DNA from: a virus | Strand: one strand, 5' to 3' | Virus record (IMG/VR): IMGVR_UViG_3300046747_000644 | Span: 1-49,319 of that record | DNA length: 49,319 nucleotides | Part shown: positions 13,860-22,848 of the stretch, in pieces | How the letters are laid out: every line of letters starts with the position of its first letter | Position numbering within the stretch: position 1 is the first letter of the stretch | Notes under the pieces: generated by a model | What the model was told of the DNA's origin: nothing | What the model saw: only the letters and a program-made list of their open reading frames with translations | Databases searched by the model: none | Position numbers and translations under genes: made by a program

Positions 13860-14272
13860 CAGAAGTCCTCGCCCCAGGCCGAGCAGGCCCACCCGGTCGC
13901 CCCCGTCGCGAGCACGACGTAGATCTTCTCCCCGGCCGCGAGCTCGCGGTTCATGGGCAAGATCATCGGCGGGCCCGAGAGTGTCGTCTCCGAGAGCGTC
14001 GTGATCGGCAGCGCCAGCTCGCCGATCAAGATGTTGTTCGCGGCAGTCCCGACCGTGCTCCCGTTGTTGAGGAACACCCTCAACAGGGACGCCACGTTGG
14101 AGGCGGTCGCGTGGAGCTCGATGAACTTGATCCGGGAACCGTTCGCTCCCGCGGTGAAGAGTAGCGTGGTGCCGGCCGTGCCGTCCTTGGTCGTGTTCCC
14201 GGTGCTGAGAACCACGTTCTTGGCACCGGTGTTCGGCGTCAACGGGTAGACGGGGAGGTTGTTGGCGGCCAC
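13859..14272 (-). CDS. Probable tail-fibre-associated beta protein, 137 aa
   Basis: GTG 14272 has TAGGAG six bases upstream; the longer frame upstream is a shadow of the next gene. The sequence is rich in Thr, Asn, Gly and Val (KNVVLSTGNTTKDGTAGTTLLF) and reads as a beta-sandwich structural protein. It lies between the adhesin and the fibre-like gene, so a virion role is likely. No family recognised. Confidence 0.6.
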   Translation of the reverse strand: MAANNLPVYPLTPNTGAKNVVLSTGNTTKDGTAGTTLLFTAGANGSRIKFIELHATASNVASLLRVFLNNGSTVGTAANNILIGELALPITTLSETTLSGPPMILPMNRELAAGEKIYVVLATGATGWACSAWGEDF

Positions 14273-14280
14273 TGGGGCTC

Positions 14281-15114
14281 CTAGAAGAGGTACAGGCCCT
14301 GAATCAGGGCCATCGCCTGCGCCTGCGCGAGGGCGGTGTAGGCCGACGAGATCGTCGGGTTCGGGTAGGTGCCGGTCAGGTCGCCGCCCGCCGAACCCGT
14401 GGGGGTCCTGGCGTCGGAGAGCCGGGCGTCGTCCGCCGTCACCACGTGGCCCGCCGTCGTGTCCGAGCTCGGGGTCGCGAGCGTCACGACGCCCGGGGCC
14501 GAGGTGGTCGCCGCGGAGACCGAGATCGTGGGGGCGCCAGAGACGCCGTCCCCGTTCGTGACCACGATCGGAGCCGTCCCCGCGATCGTACGGAGCGTCC
14601 AAGAGCTCACGCCGACCCGCGCCGAGAACCCCGAGCCGGTCAGCGCCGCGATCGCCGTCAGGTCGGAGTCGAGCGGCTGGAGCGCAGCGAGATCGGAGGT
14701 GAGCCCCGTCACCTGCGACTCGGCGATCGATCCGACCTCCAGGTTGCCGCCCGACACGACCAGCGTGGCGTTGTCGATCGGCACGTAGGCCGAGGCACTC
14801 GCCCCACCGCCCGCGAGCTGCCACTTGACGTTGAGGTGGCTCGCGCTGCCTGCGGGGGTAGTGTCGTTGAGGTTGACGGTCGCGGCGACCGAGGCCCCGT
14901 TGATGGTGATGGTGGTGCCGGAGCCGCCTCCCCCGCCCGCGCCCGGGTACACCTGCCGCCAGTCGCCGGTGCCGTGATCGACGAGCTTCCAGATCGAGGG
15001 CGTCGCCGTGTTGATCCAGCAGTCGCCCACCGTGTAGCCCGCGGACCGGTCCTCTCCCGACGTCGGGTCGACGGCGGCGATCCAGGGTCCGGTGGGGGCG
15101 ACGCGATTGGGCAC
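14281..15114 (-). CDS. Tail fibre-like structural protein, 277 aa
   Basis: GTG 15114 starts MPNRVAPTG. The N-terminal 60 residues contain AGYTVGDCWINTAT, a segment common in phage fibre and tail-tip proteins. After a Gly-rich hinge (GAGGGGGSG) come Ala/Ser/Thr-rich repeats including SDLAALQPLDSDLTAIAAL and GDLTGTYPNPTI, both common in phage fibre shafts. It is a structural virion component. Confidence 0.7.
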   Translation of the reverse strand: MPNRVAPTGPWIAAVDPTSGEDRSAGYTVGDCWINTATPSIWKLVDHGTGDWRQVYPGAGGGGGSGTTITINGASVAATVNLNDTTPAGSASHLNVKWQLAGGGASASAYVPIDNATLVVSGGNLEVGSIAESQVTGLTSDLAALQPLDSDLTAIAALTGSGFSARVGVSSWTLRTIAGTAPIVVTNGDGVSGAPTISVSAATTSAPGVVTLATPSSDTTAGHVVTADDARLSDARTPTGSAGGDLTGTYPNPTISSAYTALAQAQAMALIQGLYLF

Positions 15115-15117
15115 GGA

Positions 15118-15624
15118 TCAGACGCTCGTGCCAGTCGCGTGCACCACGTAGTCGGTAGTCCCCGATGCCGCGGCAAGCTTGAGTTCGTCCGACGTGCCGT
15201 TGACGATCGTAAGTCCTGCGTCGCCGAGATCGAACGCGTGGCAGGCGCCAGGCAGAAGCACGAGCTTGTCGGAAGGGTCGGCGAAGAGTGCGATCGAGTG
15301 CGTCGAGCCGCCGACGACCAGGTTGTTGCTGCCAGTGTTCTTGACCACCAGCGTCTTGAGCTTGGCGAACGCGACGGTCAGCGACCCATCGGCGACGTCG
15401 GCCACCGAGCCAGAGAGGTCGATCGTGGCGCCCGTAGTGTCGAGCGCAGACACCGTGCCCGAGTAGACGCGGTCGATCTGGTTCGTCGACGTTCCGTTGT
15501 CGAGCTTGCGCGTGTGAGCGAAATTGTGCTGCTGGCGGGTGGGGTCGGAGCCAGAGCCGCGACCGGTCAGCCGCTCCTCGACCTGGACCTCGACCCTGAA
15601 CGTTCCAGATGCCTCACGCGACAT
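15118..15624 (-). CDS. Hypothetical virion protein, 168 aa
   Basis: ATG 15624. The sequence is beta-rich with little charge (TIDLSGSVADVADGSLTVAFAKLKTLVVKNTGSNN kept short here as a Thr/Ser/Gly/Val pattern), typical of fibre or capsid-associated phage proteins. The middle segment KLKTLVVKNTGSNNLVVGG suggests a jelly-roll-like fold. It sits between fibre and tail-tip genes. No family recognised. Confidence 0.6.
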   Translation of the reverse strand: MSREASGTFRVEVQVEERLTGRGSGSDPTRQQHNFAHTRKLDNGTSTNQIDRVYSGTVSALDTTGATIDLSGSVADVADGSLTVAFAKLKTLVVKNTGSNNLVVGGSTHSIALFADPSDKLVLLPGACHAFDLGDAGLTIVNGTSDELKLAAASGTTDYVVHATGTSV

Positions 15625-15652
15625 GGCTCACCTCAAGTGGAAAGAAATCCCG

Positions 15653-15666
15653 GGTTCGTGCGAACC
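15653..15666. promoter_or_regulatory. 14-bp palindrome upstream of lipoprotein gene
   Basis: GGTTCG-TG-CGAACC is a perfect inverted repeat 16 bases before the start of the plus-strand lipoprotein gene. It could be an operator or a short RNA hairpin near the ribosome-binding site. The spacing of GTTC and GAAC is inverted relative to a Gram-positive LexA box, so a LexA site is not claimed. Confidence 0.35.
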
Positions 15667-15682
15667 TCTGCACGGAGGTCGC

Positions 15683-15952
15683 ATGCTGTGGTTGCTGTCG
15701 CTGTTTGCCTGCAAGCCCGCTCCCGTGGACGGAGAGCCCGGCTCGACCGGCTGCGAGCCCTACCCGGCCGGCCAGGACTGCTCGATCTGGCAGTGTTGGA
15801 CCGTCTACAACAACGGTCAGGTCGGGTACCGCTACAAGTGGGGCTGGCAGGACGACCACTTTCTGCACGAGACCGACGAGTGCCTCGGCGTCTACAACTG
15901 CGCCGATGAGGCCGCACTTGCTGCCAGGAATGCGTGCCCATCTGGTTCGTAG
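15683..15952 (+). CDS. Lipoprotein, 89 aa, on opposite strand to late genes
   Basis: ATG 15683 has CGGAGG six bases upstream. The first 11 residues, MLWLLSLFAC, are a short type II signal peptide with lipobox LFAC, so Cys10 would be acylated and the protein anchored in an envelope membrane. The mature part has an even number of further cysteines (CEP, DCSIWQC, DEC, YNC, ACP), pointing to disulphides, and aromatic segments (YNNGQVGYRYKWGW). It is the only plus-strand gene inside the 19-kb leftward late block. Such independent genes are often expressed from the prophage and alter the host surface or block superinfection; that role is inference. Confidence 0.75.
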   Translation: MLWLLSLFACKPAPVDGEPGSTGCEPYPAGQDCSIWQCWTVYNNGQVGYRYKWGWQDDHFLHETDECLGVYNCADEAALAARNACPSGS

Positions 15953-15954
15953 CG

Positions 15955-17487
15955 TCATGCCGGGATCCGGAAGTCGACGACTGCGCCGGTGCTGGTCAAC
16001 AGCGGCGGGCCCGTCACGATCGCAGCGGCACCGACGAGCCCTCGTGGGGTGTCGGTGAGCGACACCTCCTGCCCTTCGCGCAGGGTGTCGCCGTCGGGGA
16101 TGGTGTAGGTGGCCATCCGGGCCGGCAGGGCGTCGCGCTCGGCCATCCAGGACAGCACCTCGATGGCCGTCCCCTCGTCCCAGCACCAGTCGAGCTCGAG
16201 AACGGGCGCCGGCCTGGCGCCGTACTTCGACTCGGATCGCGAGCAGAGCTCCGAGCGAACCGCGGTCGTGACCAGCGCGTCCACGTTCGCGCCGAGCTCC
16301 CGCGCCGAGACGACGCCATCCCGACCGGTCAGCAGGATCCTGCCGAGCGGATCCCCCTCGCGGTTGTGGCGGTAGTTGGCTGCGAACTCATTGTACGGCC
16401 CGCCGTCGGACAGGCTGATCGCCGACGCGATCGTCGCCTCGCCCCGGTCGGCCGAGATCGAGCGGACCTGGCGCCTCGGATCCGAGGCGTACCGGGTCTC
16501 GACGAGGTAGTGACCGCGCGCCGAGACCCGGATCTCGTACGGCAGGAACGGCAGCAGCGCCGAGCCATACCAGCTCCAGAAGTCGGTCTGACCCGCATCG
16601 ATCCAGGTATCGACCAGGAAGCGCTCGAGGCCCGCCTGCACCTCGGGCAGCCGCGACCAGTCCGCGGACTCGCGGGCCCAGCGCTGGAGGCCGGAGACGA
16701 GCACCTCGTACGCGGTCCGCGGTCCGCCGCCGCCCGCGAGCGAGAACGCCGCGTACAGCTCGCGCGGCTGGTCGGAGGTGAGCGGCCAGGCTGGCGATCC
16801 GGCCTGGAAGCCGCAGAACCGGATCGAGTGGCCGAGCTGGTCGGAGCCGGCTGAGACCGTCTCGGTCGTCGTGCCGCCCGTCGCTGCGTTGTAGATCGCA
16901 GCGGACGTGATCGACTGCGATCCGTCCTCGGCCACGATCGCGATCGTGAGCGTGCTGTCGTCGTTCCACTGCCCGAGCGGGAGCGGCACTACCGGCACCA
17001 GCGTGTCCTCGTCGATCCGGCCCGGATAGCCCAGGATCACTGGGTAGATCCTGCCTTCGTCGCCCATCACCGAGCCCGGATCGGTGTCGGGCCACGTCTC
17101 CGAGGTGATCGTCGAGGTCACGTCGGGCACCGCGGTGCCGAGCGTCGTCCCGACGGTGCGCAGGATCGTCGCGACGAAGGCGTCGTCGCGAGCGCCCCAC
17201 GACTCGACGCGGAGCTCCCCGCTCGTGATCTCGATCGCCTGCCCGATCGCCTGATCGGTCCGCCAGCGCCGCAGGACCGCCGATCCGCCGTCGGCCGCGG
17301 GGGCGAGGCTCGGCCAGTCGACAGACGGATCGACGATCGAGACCGACACCTGGTCGGTCCCCACCTCGGCCTGGAGATCCTCGAGCCCGGCCTGGTAGAC
17401 GATGGCGTCCACCACGACCCGGGTCGTCGACCAGCGGAAGGTTCGCCCGTCGATCGTGACCTCCAGCAGCCAGTAGGCGGTGATCAC
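15955..17487 (-). CDS. Tail-tip / hub-like structural protein, 510 aa
   Basis: GTG 17487 overlaps the upstream stop (GTGA); the longer frame upstream is a shadow. The N-terminus (AYWLLEVTIDGRTFRWSTTRVVVD) resembles proteins next to tail-tip components in siphophages. The protein is mixed alpha/beta with a region of tail-lysozyme-like linker but no catalytic motif that I can name. Residues about 290-330 are Trp-rich (WIDAGQTDFWSWYGSALLPFLPYEI). Assigned as tail because of its place between fibres and the Asp-box protein. Confidence 0.6.
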   Translation of the reverse strand: MITAYWLLEVTIDGRTFRWSTTRVVVDAIVYQAGLEDLQAEVGTDQVSVSIVDPSVDWPSLAPAADGGSAVLRRWRTDQAIGQAIEITSGELRVESWGARDDAFVATILRTVGTTLGTAVPDVTSTITSETWPDTDPGSVMGDEGRIYPVILGYPGRIDEDTLVPVVPLPLGQWNDDSTLTIAIVAEDGSQSITSAAIYNAATGGTTTETVSAGSDQLGHSIRFCGFQAGSPAWPLTSDQPRELYAAFSLAGGGGPRTAYEVLVSGLQRWARESADWSRLPEVQAGLERFLVDTWIDAGQTDFWSWYGSALLPFLPYEIRVSARGHYLVETRYASDPRRQVRSISADRGEATIASAISLSDGGPYNEFAANYRHNREGDPLGRILLTGRDGVVSARELGANVDALVTTAVRSELCSRSESKYGARPAPVLELDWCWDEGTAIEVLSWMAERDALPARMATYTIPDGDTLREGQEVSLTDTPRGLVGAAAIVTGPPLLTSTGAVVDFRIPA

Positions 17488-20400
17488 CGCAGCTCCGCGA
17501 AGGACAACGTCGGGCCGCTGACGATCTCGCTGACGCCCTCGGCGCCCGAGGCGCCGCTGATCTGGAGGGAGGCGCTCGACACCCGGCCGAGTAGGAACAG
17601 GCGCCGGTCGGTGGCGCTCGCGGACGCTGCGGGTCCGCGCGGGATCACGAGGCAGGGGATGGCACCCTGCTCGAGCTCCTCGACGATCCCCGGCAGATCG
17701 ATCGGAGCGTTGAGCGCCGACCCGATCGGGATCCCGCCCGAGCCCTGGAACACGTCTGGAGCCGAGGCCAGCGTCTGCGCCCAGGCGAGCGGAGCGCGAC
17801 CCCAGGTGTAGGTCAGGGTCCGCACCGCGGGGCCGAGCTCGGTCGCGGTGGTGACACCATCGGTGGCCGTGGAGAAGCGACGCACGAGACCCGTGGTCGA
17901 CGACCAGGTCCACTCGGGGTCGGACAGCGCCACGAGGCGGCCCACGGCGACGCACCCGGCCTCGTAGACACCGCCCGGACACGGCTGCGATCCAGCGGCG
18001 GTGACGCGCAGGTACCGGCGCCGGAGCTGGCTCGACGGGTAGACGACGAGCACGCCCATCGGTGCGCACAGGATCCCGGCGCTGCCCGACGAGGGCTCGC
18101 TGCCGTCGATGTCGTCGAGCAGGATCGACAGTTGCTTGAAGCTCGAGGAGCTCGTCCAGAACCCGCCCGTGTTACCCGCGATCCGGCGGCACGTTCCGTC
18201 ATCGAAGGTCCAGGTCCCGCCCGCGAGCTCGTTCTCCGCGAACCGCCGCGAGAGCGTCGCGGTCCCGGTATCGGGCGCGATCGTGCGCCCGACCCGGGTG
18301 AAGGTGAGCCCCGTCCCGGCCGCCAGATCGAGGGTGCCGAGCGTCGTCCAGCCCGATCCGCCGTCGTCGATCTCGAGGGCCCACTGCCGCGGCGTGCCCG
18401 AGACCACGAGCGCCAGGGCGCCGCCATAGGACCGGTGCTGGAACGCGCCCTGGTCCCAGACGAACGCGACGGTCGAGTCGTCGAGGGCGCGCCAGGTCCG
18501 CCGGGGGGAGGGCGACACGATCGGGTCGATGTTCTCGACGCCGTACTGATGCGCGACCGGCAGATCGACGATCTCGCCCACATCGGTCGGGCCGCCCGTC
18601 GCCGAGAGCAGCGCCAGATCCTCCCCGGCCGCGGTGCCCTCGGGGATCGGGTAGCCGCCCGAGGACGGTGGCGAGACCGACTTGCCGAACGCGTGGCCGA
18701 GCGGGCCGGTTGCCGGGCTGTCGCCGACGGCGTTGATCCCGTCGGTTCCGAACTGCCAATCAGCCGCGGCGGCGAACCCCACGAGGCGCCAGGTCGCCTT
18801 GCCCACCTGAGTCGTCTGGTTTCCCCAGAGCAATAGGTCTCCGCCGAGCGCGATTCCGGTCCCGTTGTCGGTGATCGTGACGCCGTTGCTCAATCGGGTC
18901 CACGTCGTGCCGTAGTCGCGGCTGTACCAGACGGTGGCCATCCCCTTCGTGAGGTGGACGCGGATCCGGGTCGGCTGGCTGGTCATGTCCAGCGCCACGG
19001 TCGATCGGATCGTCGGGGTCCCCGAGGTGACGGCATCCCGCACCTGGATACCGTCGCTGCCTACATCGACGGCGCAGACGTAGAACCAGCCAGCGCCACC
19101 TGCCTTGCTCATGGCGACCTGGAAGCCGACGCCGCCGCCCGCGGTGCCGAGCGTCGACAACGTCACGTTGCCCGAGGCGTCGAGCTGCACGTCGACATCG
19201 ACCGCGGCGTAGGTGGCGCTGTTGCTGCTCTGCGCCTCCCAGGTGAACCCCTGGCCCGCCGTCGTGACGACATGCAGCCCCGGCGCTGTCGCGACCAGCG
19301 AGGCCGATCCGGTGCTCGTGATCGCGGACCAGCCCACGTTGCCTGGCGCCGAGATCGGCAGGTACGCGAGCGCGTAGCCGTTGGTGGCACTCGCGTCGGC
19401 ACCGCCCCAGCCGAACCGGTGCTGCGGGTCTCGGACGTAGTTCGTGGTCCCCGGCCCGTGCGCGACCTGGCTCCACCCGCCGAGCGAGAGCACCTGGACC
19501 GTGCCGGGCGATCCGGTGCCGATCACGGTGCCCACGAGGTGGACCCGACCCTGCGCCGCCACGGCCGCGTACGGTTCGAAGTAGTGCGAGGCCGACCCCG
19601 AGTCGAACACGAGCCAGCCGTACGCGGTCCAGGTGATGCCGCCGTCGGCCGACCGGAACGCGTACAGCTTGCCGAGCGTCGCGCCGCCCGTGGCGCCTCG
19701 GGCGATCGCGTAGATCGTGCCGTCGGCGTCCGCGCAGGACCAGGTGCTCGAGTAGCCCCGGCTGTCGTCGATCACGATCTCGGTCGCGAGCTGGGCGCGT
19801 GCGTGCGCGGCGAGGCGCACCTTCAGGTGGTTCGAGTCGGTCGAGTCGACGTGCACCCACGCGAACCCGGCGGGCCCACGCAGGAGTTGACCCGGGCGAG
19901 TCGTCGCCCCGAGATCGGTGATCAGATCCCAGGTGATGCCGCCATCGCTGCTCGCCAGGTGGGCCGCAGCGCCCGTGAGATCGTTCGCCTTCTCGAACGC
20001 GACCATCATCCAGTCGAGGTCATCGCCCAGGACCGGGAAGTACTGGCCGGTCGCTGCGAAGGCGCCCGCCGAGAAGCCTGTCGCGAACCCGCGGGAGTAG
20101 ACTGTCCACGTCGTTCCGCCGTCGGTCGACTGGTACGCGGTCTGCTGGCGGACACCGCCTGCGTTGTAGCCCGACCACAGGAGCAGCTTGCCGCGGACCT
20201 GGTCGTACGCGAGACCGACCGGGAGTGCCAACCCGTCGGCGGCGCCGGCATCCCAGTCGTACAGCGTCGCCCAGGTGTCGGACCTGGGATCCCAGCTCCA
20301 CGTCTGCGCGTCGCCGGTGGACTGGTCGACCGCGACGATGATCAGCACACCGGTCTCGGCGATCACGGTCGCGGTGATCTGGTCCCACGGAGCGCCCGAG

Positions 20401-20744
20401 CCCCACCCGTCCGTCGGGGCCGACCAGCCGGTGATGAGTACCGGATCCTGCCAGCTCCGGTAGTCGTTCGCGCCGGTGTCCGACTCGAGCCGGTACAGCA
20501 CCTGCGCGCCGTCTGGGCCCGGGTACCCGCCTCGAGCTGTCGCGACCGTGAGGCCCACCGACTGCGCCTCTGCGATCGAGGGGCGCCACGTGGAGCCGTC
20601 CTCCTGCGGATCGGGCGTGCCCGGCCCCGGGCCGTCCTCGGTGTACGCCGAGTCCCGGGTGCCAGCGCCCGTGTCCGCGAGCGTGTCGGTCGACAGCGCC
20701 CGGCTGAGCAAGGCGAGGGTGAAGCGCGGGGCGACGGCGCTCAC
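17484..20744 (-). CDS. Large tail protein with Asp-box (BNR) repeats, 1086 aa
   Basis: ATG or GTG at 20744 begins MSAVAPRFTLALLS. The N-terminal half contains at least three clear Asp-box motifs (STDGGTTW, SSDGGITW, SADGGITW) and a fourth degenerate one (SRDYGTTW) in the second third, spaced as in beta-propeller proteins of the sialidase type. Asp boxes are structural rather than catalytic. The rest is a beta-rich domain and a C-terminal hub-like part. In phage tails such proteins are often glycan-binding or -cleaving tip components. It lies directly after the tape measure in transcription order. Catalytic residues were not identified. Confidence 0.72.
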   Translation of the reverse strand: MSAVAPRFTLALLSRALSTDTLADTGAGTRDSAYTEDGPGPGTPDPQEDGSTWRPSIAEAQSVGLTVATARGGYPGPDGAQVLYRLESDTGANDYRSWQDPVLITGWSAPTDGWGSGAPWDQITATVIAETGVLIIVAVDQSTGDAQTWSWDPRSDTWATLYDWDAGAADGLALPVGLAYDQVRGKLLLWSGYNAGGVRQQTAYQSTDGGTTWTVYSRGFATGFSAGAFAATGQYFPVLGDDLDWMMVAFEKANDLTGAAAHLASSDGGITWDLITDLGATTRPGQLLRGPAGFAWVHVDSTDSNHLKVRLAAHARAQLATEIVIDDSRGYSSTWSCADADGTIYAIARGATGGATLGKLYAFRSADGGITWTAYGWLVFDSGSASHYFEPYAAVAAQGRVHLVGTVIGTGSPGTVQVLSLGGWSQVAHGPGTTNYVRDPQHRFGWGGADASATNGYALAYLPISAPGNVGWSAITSTGSASLVATAPGLHVVTTAGQGFTWEAQSSNSATYAAVDVDVQLDASGNVTLSTLGTAGGGVGFQVAMSKAGGAGWFYVCAVDVGSDGIQVRDAVTSGTPTIRSTVALDMTSQPTRIRVHLTKGMATVWYSRDYGTTWTRLSNGVTITDNGTGIALGGDLLLWGNQTTQVGKATWRLVGFAAAADWQFGTDGINAVGDSPATGPLGHAFGKSVSPPSSGGYPIPEGTAAGEDLALLSATGGPTDVGEIVDLPVAHQYGVENIDPIVSPSPRRTWRALDDSTVAFVWDQGAFQHRSYGGALALVVSGTPRQWALEIDDGGSGWTTLGTLDLAAGTGLTFTRVGRTIAPDTGTATLSRRFAENELAGGTWTFDDGTCRRIAGNTGGFWTSSSSFKQLSILLDDIDGSEPSSGSAGILCAPMGVLVVYPSSQLRRRYLRVTAAGSQPCPGGVYEAGCVAVGRLVALSDPEWTWSSTTGLVRRFSTATDGVTTATELGPAVRTLTYTWGRAPLAWAQTLASAPDVFQGSGGIPIGSALNAPIDLPGIVEELEQGAIPCLVIPRGPAASASATDRRLFLLGRVSSASLQISGASGAEGVSEIVSGPTLSFAELR

Positions 20745-22504
20745 CGGTGGCTCCGTCGGTCGCGCTTCCCGGGCCGGTTCGTGCGGATCACCAGCCGGGA
20801 CGTCGCCGGATCGATCCCGACCACGTAGTCGGGCCCGTTGCGAGAGCGGTTCTGCGCGCCCTGTCCTCCCTTCGGACTCGAGACCGGTCCGCTGTCGTCG
20901 CCCTGCACGTTCGGGGTCGTCTTCACGATCCCCTGTCCCGTCGTCGAGTCGAACCCTGGCTGACCCTGCCCGTTCTGGCGGACGTCGCCCGAGCCCTCAC
21001 TCGACGGGTACGAGAAGAAGGCCGGTGAGCCCGACTCGATCCCGGCGACGGCAGCGGCGAAGCTGGAGGCCGTAACCGCGACGCCAAACCCGGCGGCGAC
21101 CGGCGGTGGGACAAACTCCATCACGAGCGCCGTGTAGGTCGCGAGACCCGCCAGCGTCGCCGAGATCCCGGCCTGCACCTCGGACAGAGCTTTCTGAGCG
21201 ACGATCGCCTCATTGCCCTGGCGGATCTGCGCGTCGGTGAGCTGCTGGCCGGCGTTGATCCGGTTCTGGAGCGAGGTCACGTAGCCTTGCTCAACGGTCG
21301 CGATGTTGCCCAGGATCTGCGCGGTGAGCTGGTCCTCTTGTCCGGCGACACCCTGGAGGTACAGATCGATCGCGCCAGCGCCCGTCTTGATCTCCAGCGT
21401 GAGCGTGTCCGTGTCTTTCTTGACCTCTGCCTGCAGATCGGCTGAGTCGTGCTTGAACTTCCAAATGAGATCGGCCCACGCCTTCTCTTCCTTCTCGATC
21501 GCCGCGATCCGCTCGTCCTGTGCATGGGTCAGCCGGTTCTCTGCGACCAACGACGCCTCTGTGTAGGCGGCTGACACCTGCGCCGTCTCACCTGTCTTCG
21601 AGGCGATCTGCCCGATCTTGTCGTACCGATCGGTCAGGTCGGCGATGATCTGACCTTGGGGGTCCAGTAGCTCCCGGTTCATCGAGGCCGTCAACGTCTT
21701 GAGCTGCTCGGTTGCCGTCGCCCGCTGCTGGTTGAGGCTGGCCAGGATCTGATCGGCCTCCTTGTCGCCCTGCACCGACTTGTTCTGTGCCTCGATCAAC
21801 TGGCGCAGCTCCTCGGCGTTCTTGGGGAGGACGACGGTGCCCTGGTACTCGAGCATCGCGGTGTACTCGGCTTCCGCCTGCGCAGCCTTCGGATCGATGC
21901 CGACAGCCTTCGCGAGCCCGTCGAGGGCCGTGTGTAGGAGAATCACGTCGACCTTGGTGGAGGCGATCTTCTCGGCGTACTTCGTGACCCACCCGAGGTC
22001 CGTCGCGAACGCCTGGTCCAAGATCGCGAACGCCTCTGCGAACCCAGAACCGACAGCCACCTTCGTCTCGTCGATCTGGACCGTGAGGTTCTGCTGGGCC
22101 TTGCGGTAGGCTTCGATGTTCGCCTGAGCGCCAGAGTCGACACGGATCCCGAGCTTCTCGAGCTGCTTGTCAGCCTCGTCGGCCGACCGTGCGAGAGAGG
22201 CCATCGCGTAGCCGACTGCACCGACCCCGACCGCTGCGGCGCCGATCGCGCCGAGCTCCGCCGACACCATCGTCAGCGGCTTCACGATTCGGTTCACGTC
22301 GGTTCCGAGCTTCCCGAACTCCCCTCCCACCTGGCGGGCCGCGAACGCACCGACGGACGTGATCTTGTTGAACTCCGCCGTGTAGGAGTCGCTCATCGAC
22401 TTGGCAGTCTTGTTGGCCGCCGTCGAGCTCGCGGCCAACGCCTGATCGGCGGCGGTCGTGTCCCCGTCGAGGACGATGGTTCCCCGGCCAACGACGTCGG
22501 GCAT
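20741..22504 (-). CDS. Tail tape measure protein, 587 aa
   Basis: ATG 22504 (MPDVVGRG) overlaps the upstream stop. The first 130 residues contain the common tape-measure opening (ADQALAASSTAANKTAKSM). A hydrophobic segment (LGAIGAAAVGVGAVGYAMAS, about 80-100) is followed by very long helical regions to about residue 440 and a second hydrophobic stretch (about 455-490). The C-terminus is basic. Tape measures set tail length; the protein is short for a siphovirus, suggesting a tail under roughly 100 nm if the usual 0.15 nm per residue holds. Confidence 0.8.
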   Translation of the reverse strand: MPDVVGRGTIVLDGDTTAADQALAASSTAANKTAKSMSDSYTAEFNKITSVGAFAARQVGGEFGKLGTDVNRIVKPLTMVSAELGAIGAAAVGVGAVGYAMASLARSADEADKQLEKLGIRVDSGAQANIEAYRKAQQNLTVQIDETKVAVGSGFAEAFAILDQAFATDLGWVTKYAEKIASTKVDVILLHTALDGLAKAVGIDPKAAQAEAEYTAMLEYQGTVVLPKNAEELRQLIEAQNKSVQGDKEADQILASLNQQRATATEQLKTLTASMNRELLDPQGQIIADLTDRYDKIGQIASKTGETAQVSAAYTEASLVAENRLTHAQDERIAAIEKEEKAWADLIWKFKHDSADLQAEVKKDTDTLTLEIKTGAGAIDLYLQGVAGQEDQLTAQILGNIATVEQGYVTSLQNRINAGQQLTDAQIRQGNEAIVAQKALSEVQAGISATLAGLATYTALVMEFVPPPVAAGFGVAVTASSFAAAVAGIESGSPAFFSYPSSEGSGDVRQNGQGQPGFDSTTGQGIVKTTPNVQGDDSGPVSSPKGGQGAQNRSRNGPDYVVGIDPATSRLVIRTNRPGKRDRRSHR

Positions 22505-22848
22505 CAGGCCGTCCGCGCGAGGGCTTCGATGTAGGCCGCGCCGAGCGCTTGCGGTCCCTCGTACTGGATGAAGCGAACGAGCGGGACCACCAGGTAGGAC
22601 TCCCACGGGCGAACGCCGTGGCTGACGATGTACGGCGCGTAGTAGATGGCCTCGATCCGAACCTCTTTCCCGTTGAAGACGAACCCGAGCGACGCGCGCG
22701 ACGCCCCGGTGTCGACGGGCCAGGGACCCCGCGCGGACTCGACGATCCGACTCACCCCCTGCACCAACACCCGCCCGGTCACCCGCGGCGCCGAGTCCTT
22801 CGCGCGAGCTCCGAGCGTGGTGACGCTACCTTGCAGGGTGACGGGCAC
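22504..22848 (-). CDS. HK97 gp10-like tail/neck protein, 114 aa
   Basis: GTG 22848. The segment PVDTGASRASLGF (about residues 44-56) followed by YYAPYIVSHGV matches the pattern of HK97 gp10-like tail-completion proteins (P-x-x-TG...YA.yve.G). It would sit at the head-tail or tail interior interface. Its position after the chaperones and before the tape measure is unusual, because gp10-like genes normally precede the tail terminator. The -1 frameshift product of the gene upstream overlaps its first seven codons. Confidence 0.6.
   Translation of the reverse strand: MPVTLQGSVTTLGARAKDSAPRVTGRVLVQGVSRIVESARGPWPVDTGASRASLGFVFNGKEVRIEAIYYAPYIVSHGVRPWESYLVVPLVRFIQYEGPQALGAAYIEALARTA

Noticed and set aside
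15653-15666. Palindrome considered as a LexA/SOS box
   Set aside because: The order is GTTC-N4-GAAC rather than GAAC-N4-GTTC, so it does not match the Gram-positive consensus.
18954-20828. 624-codon plus-strand open frame
   Set aside because: Antisense to the Asp-box tail protein, with no ribosome site or recognisable domain.
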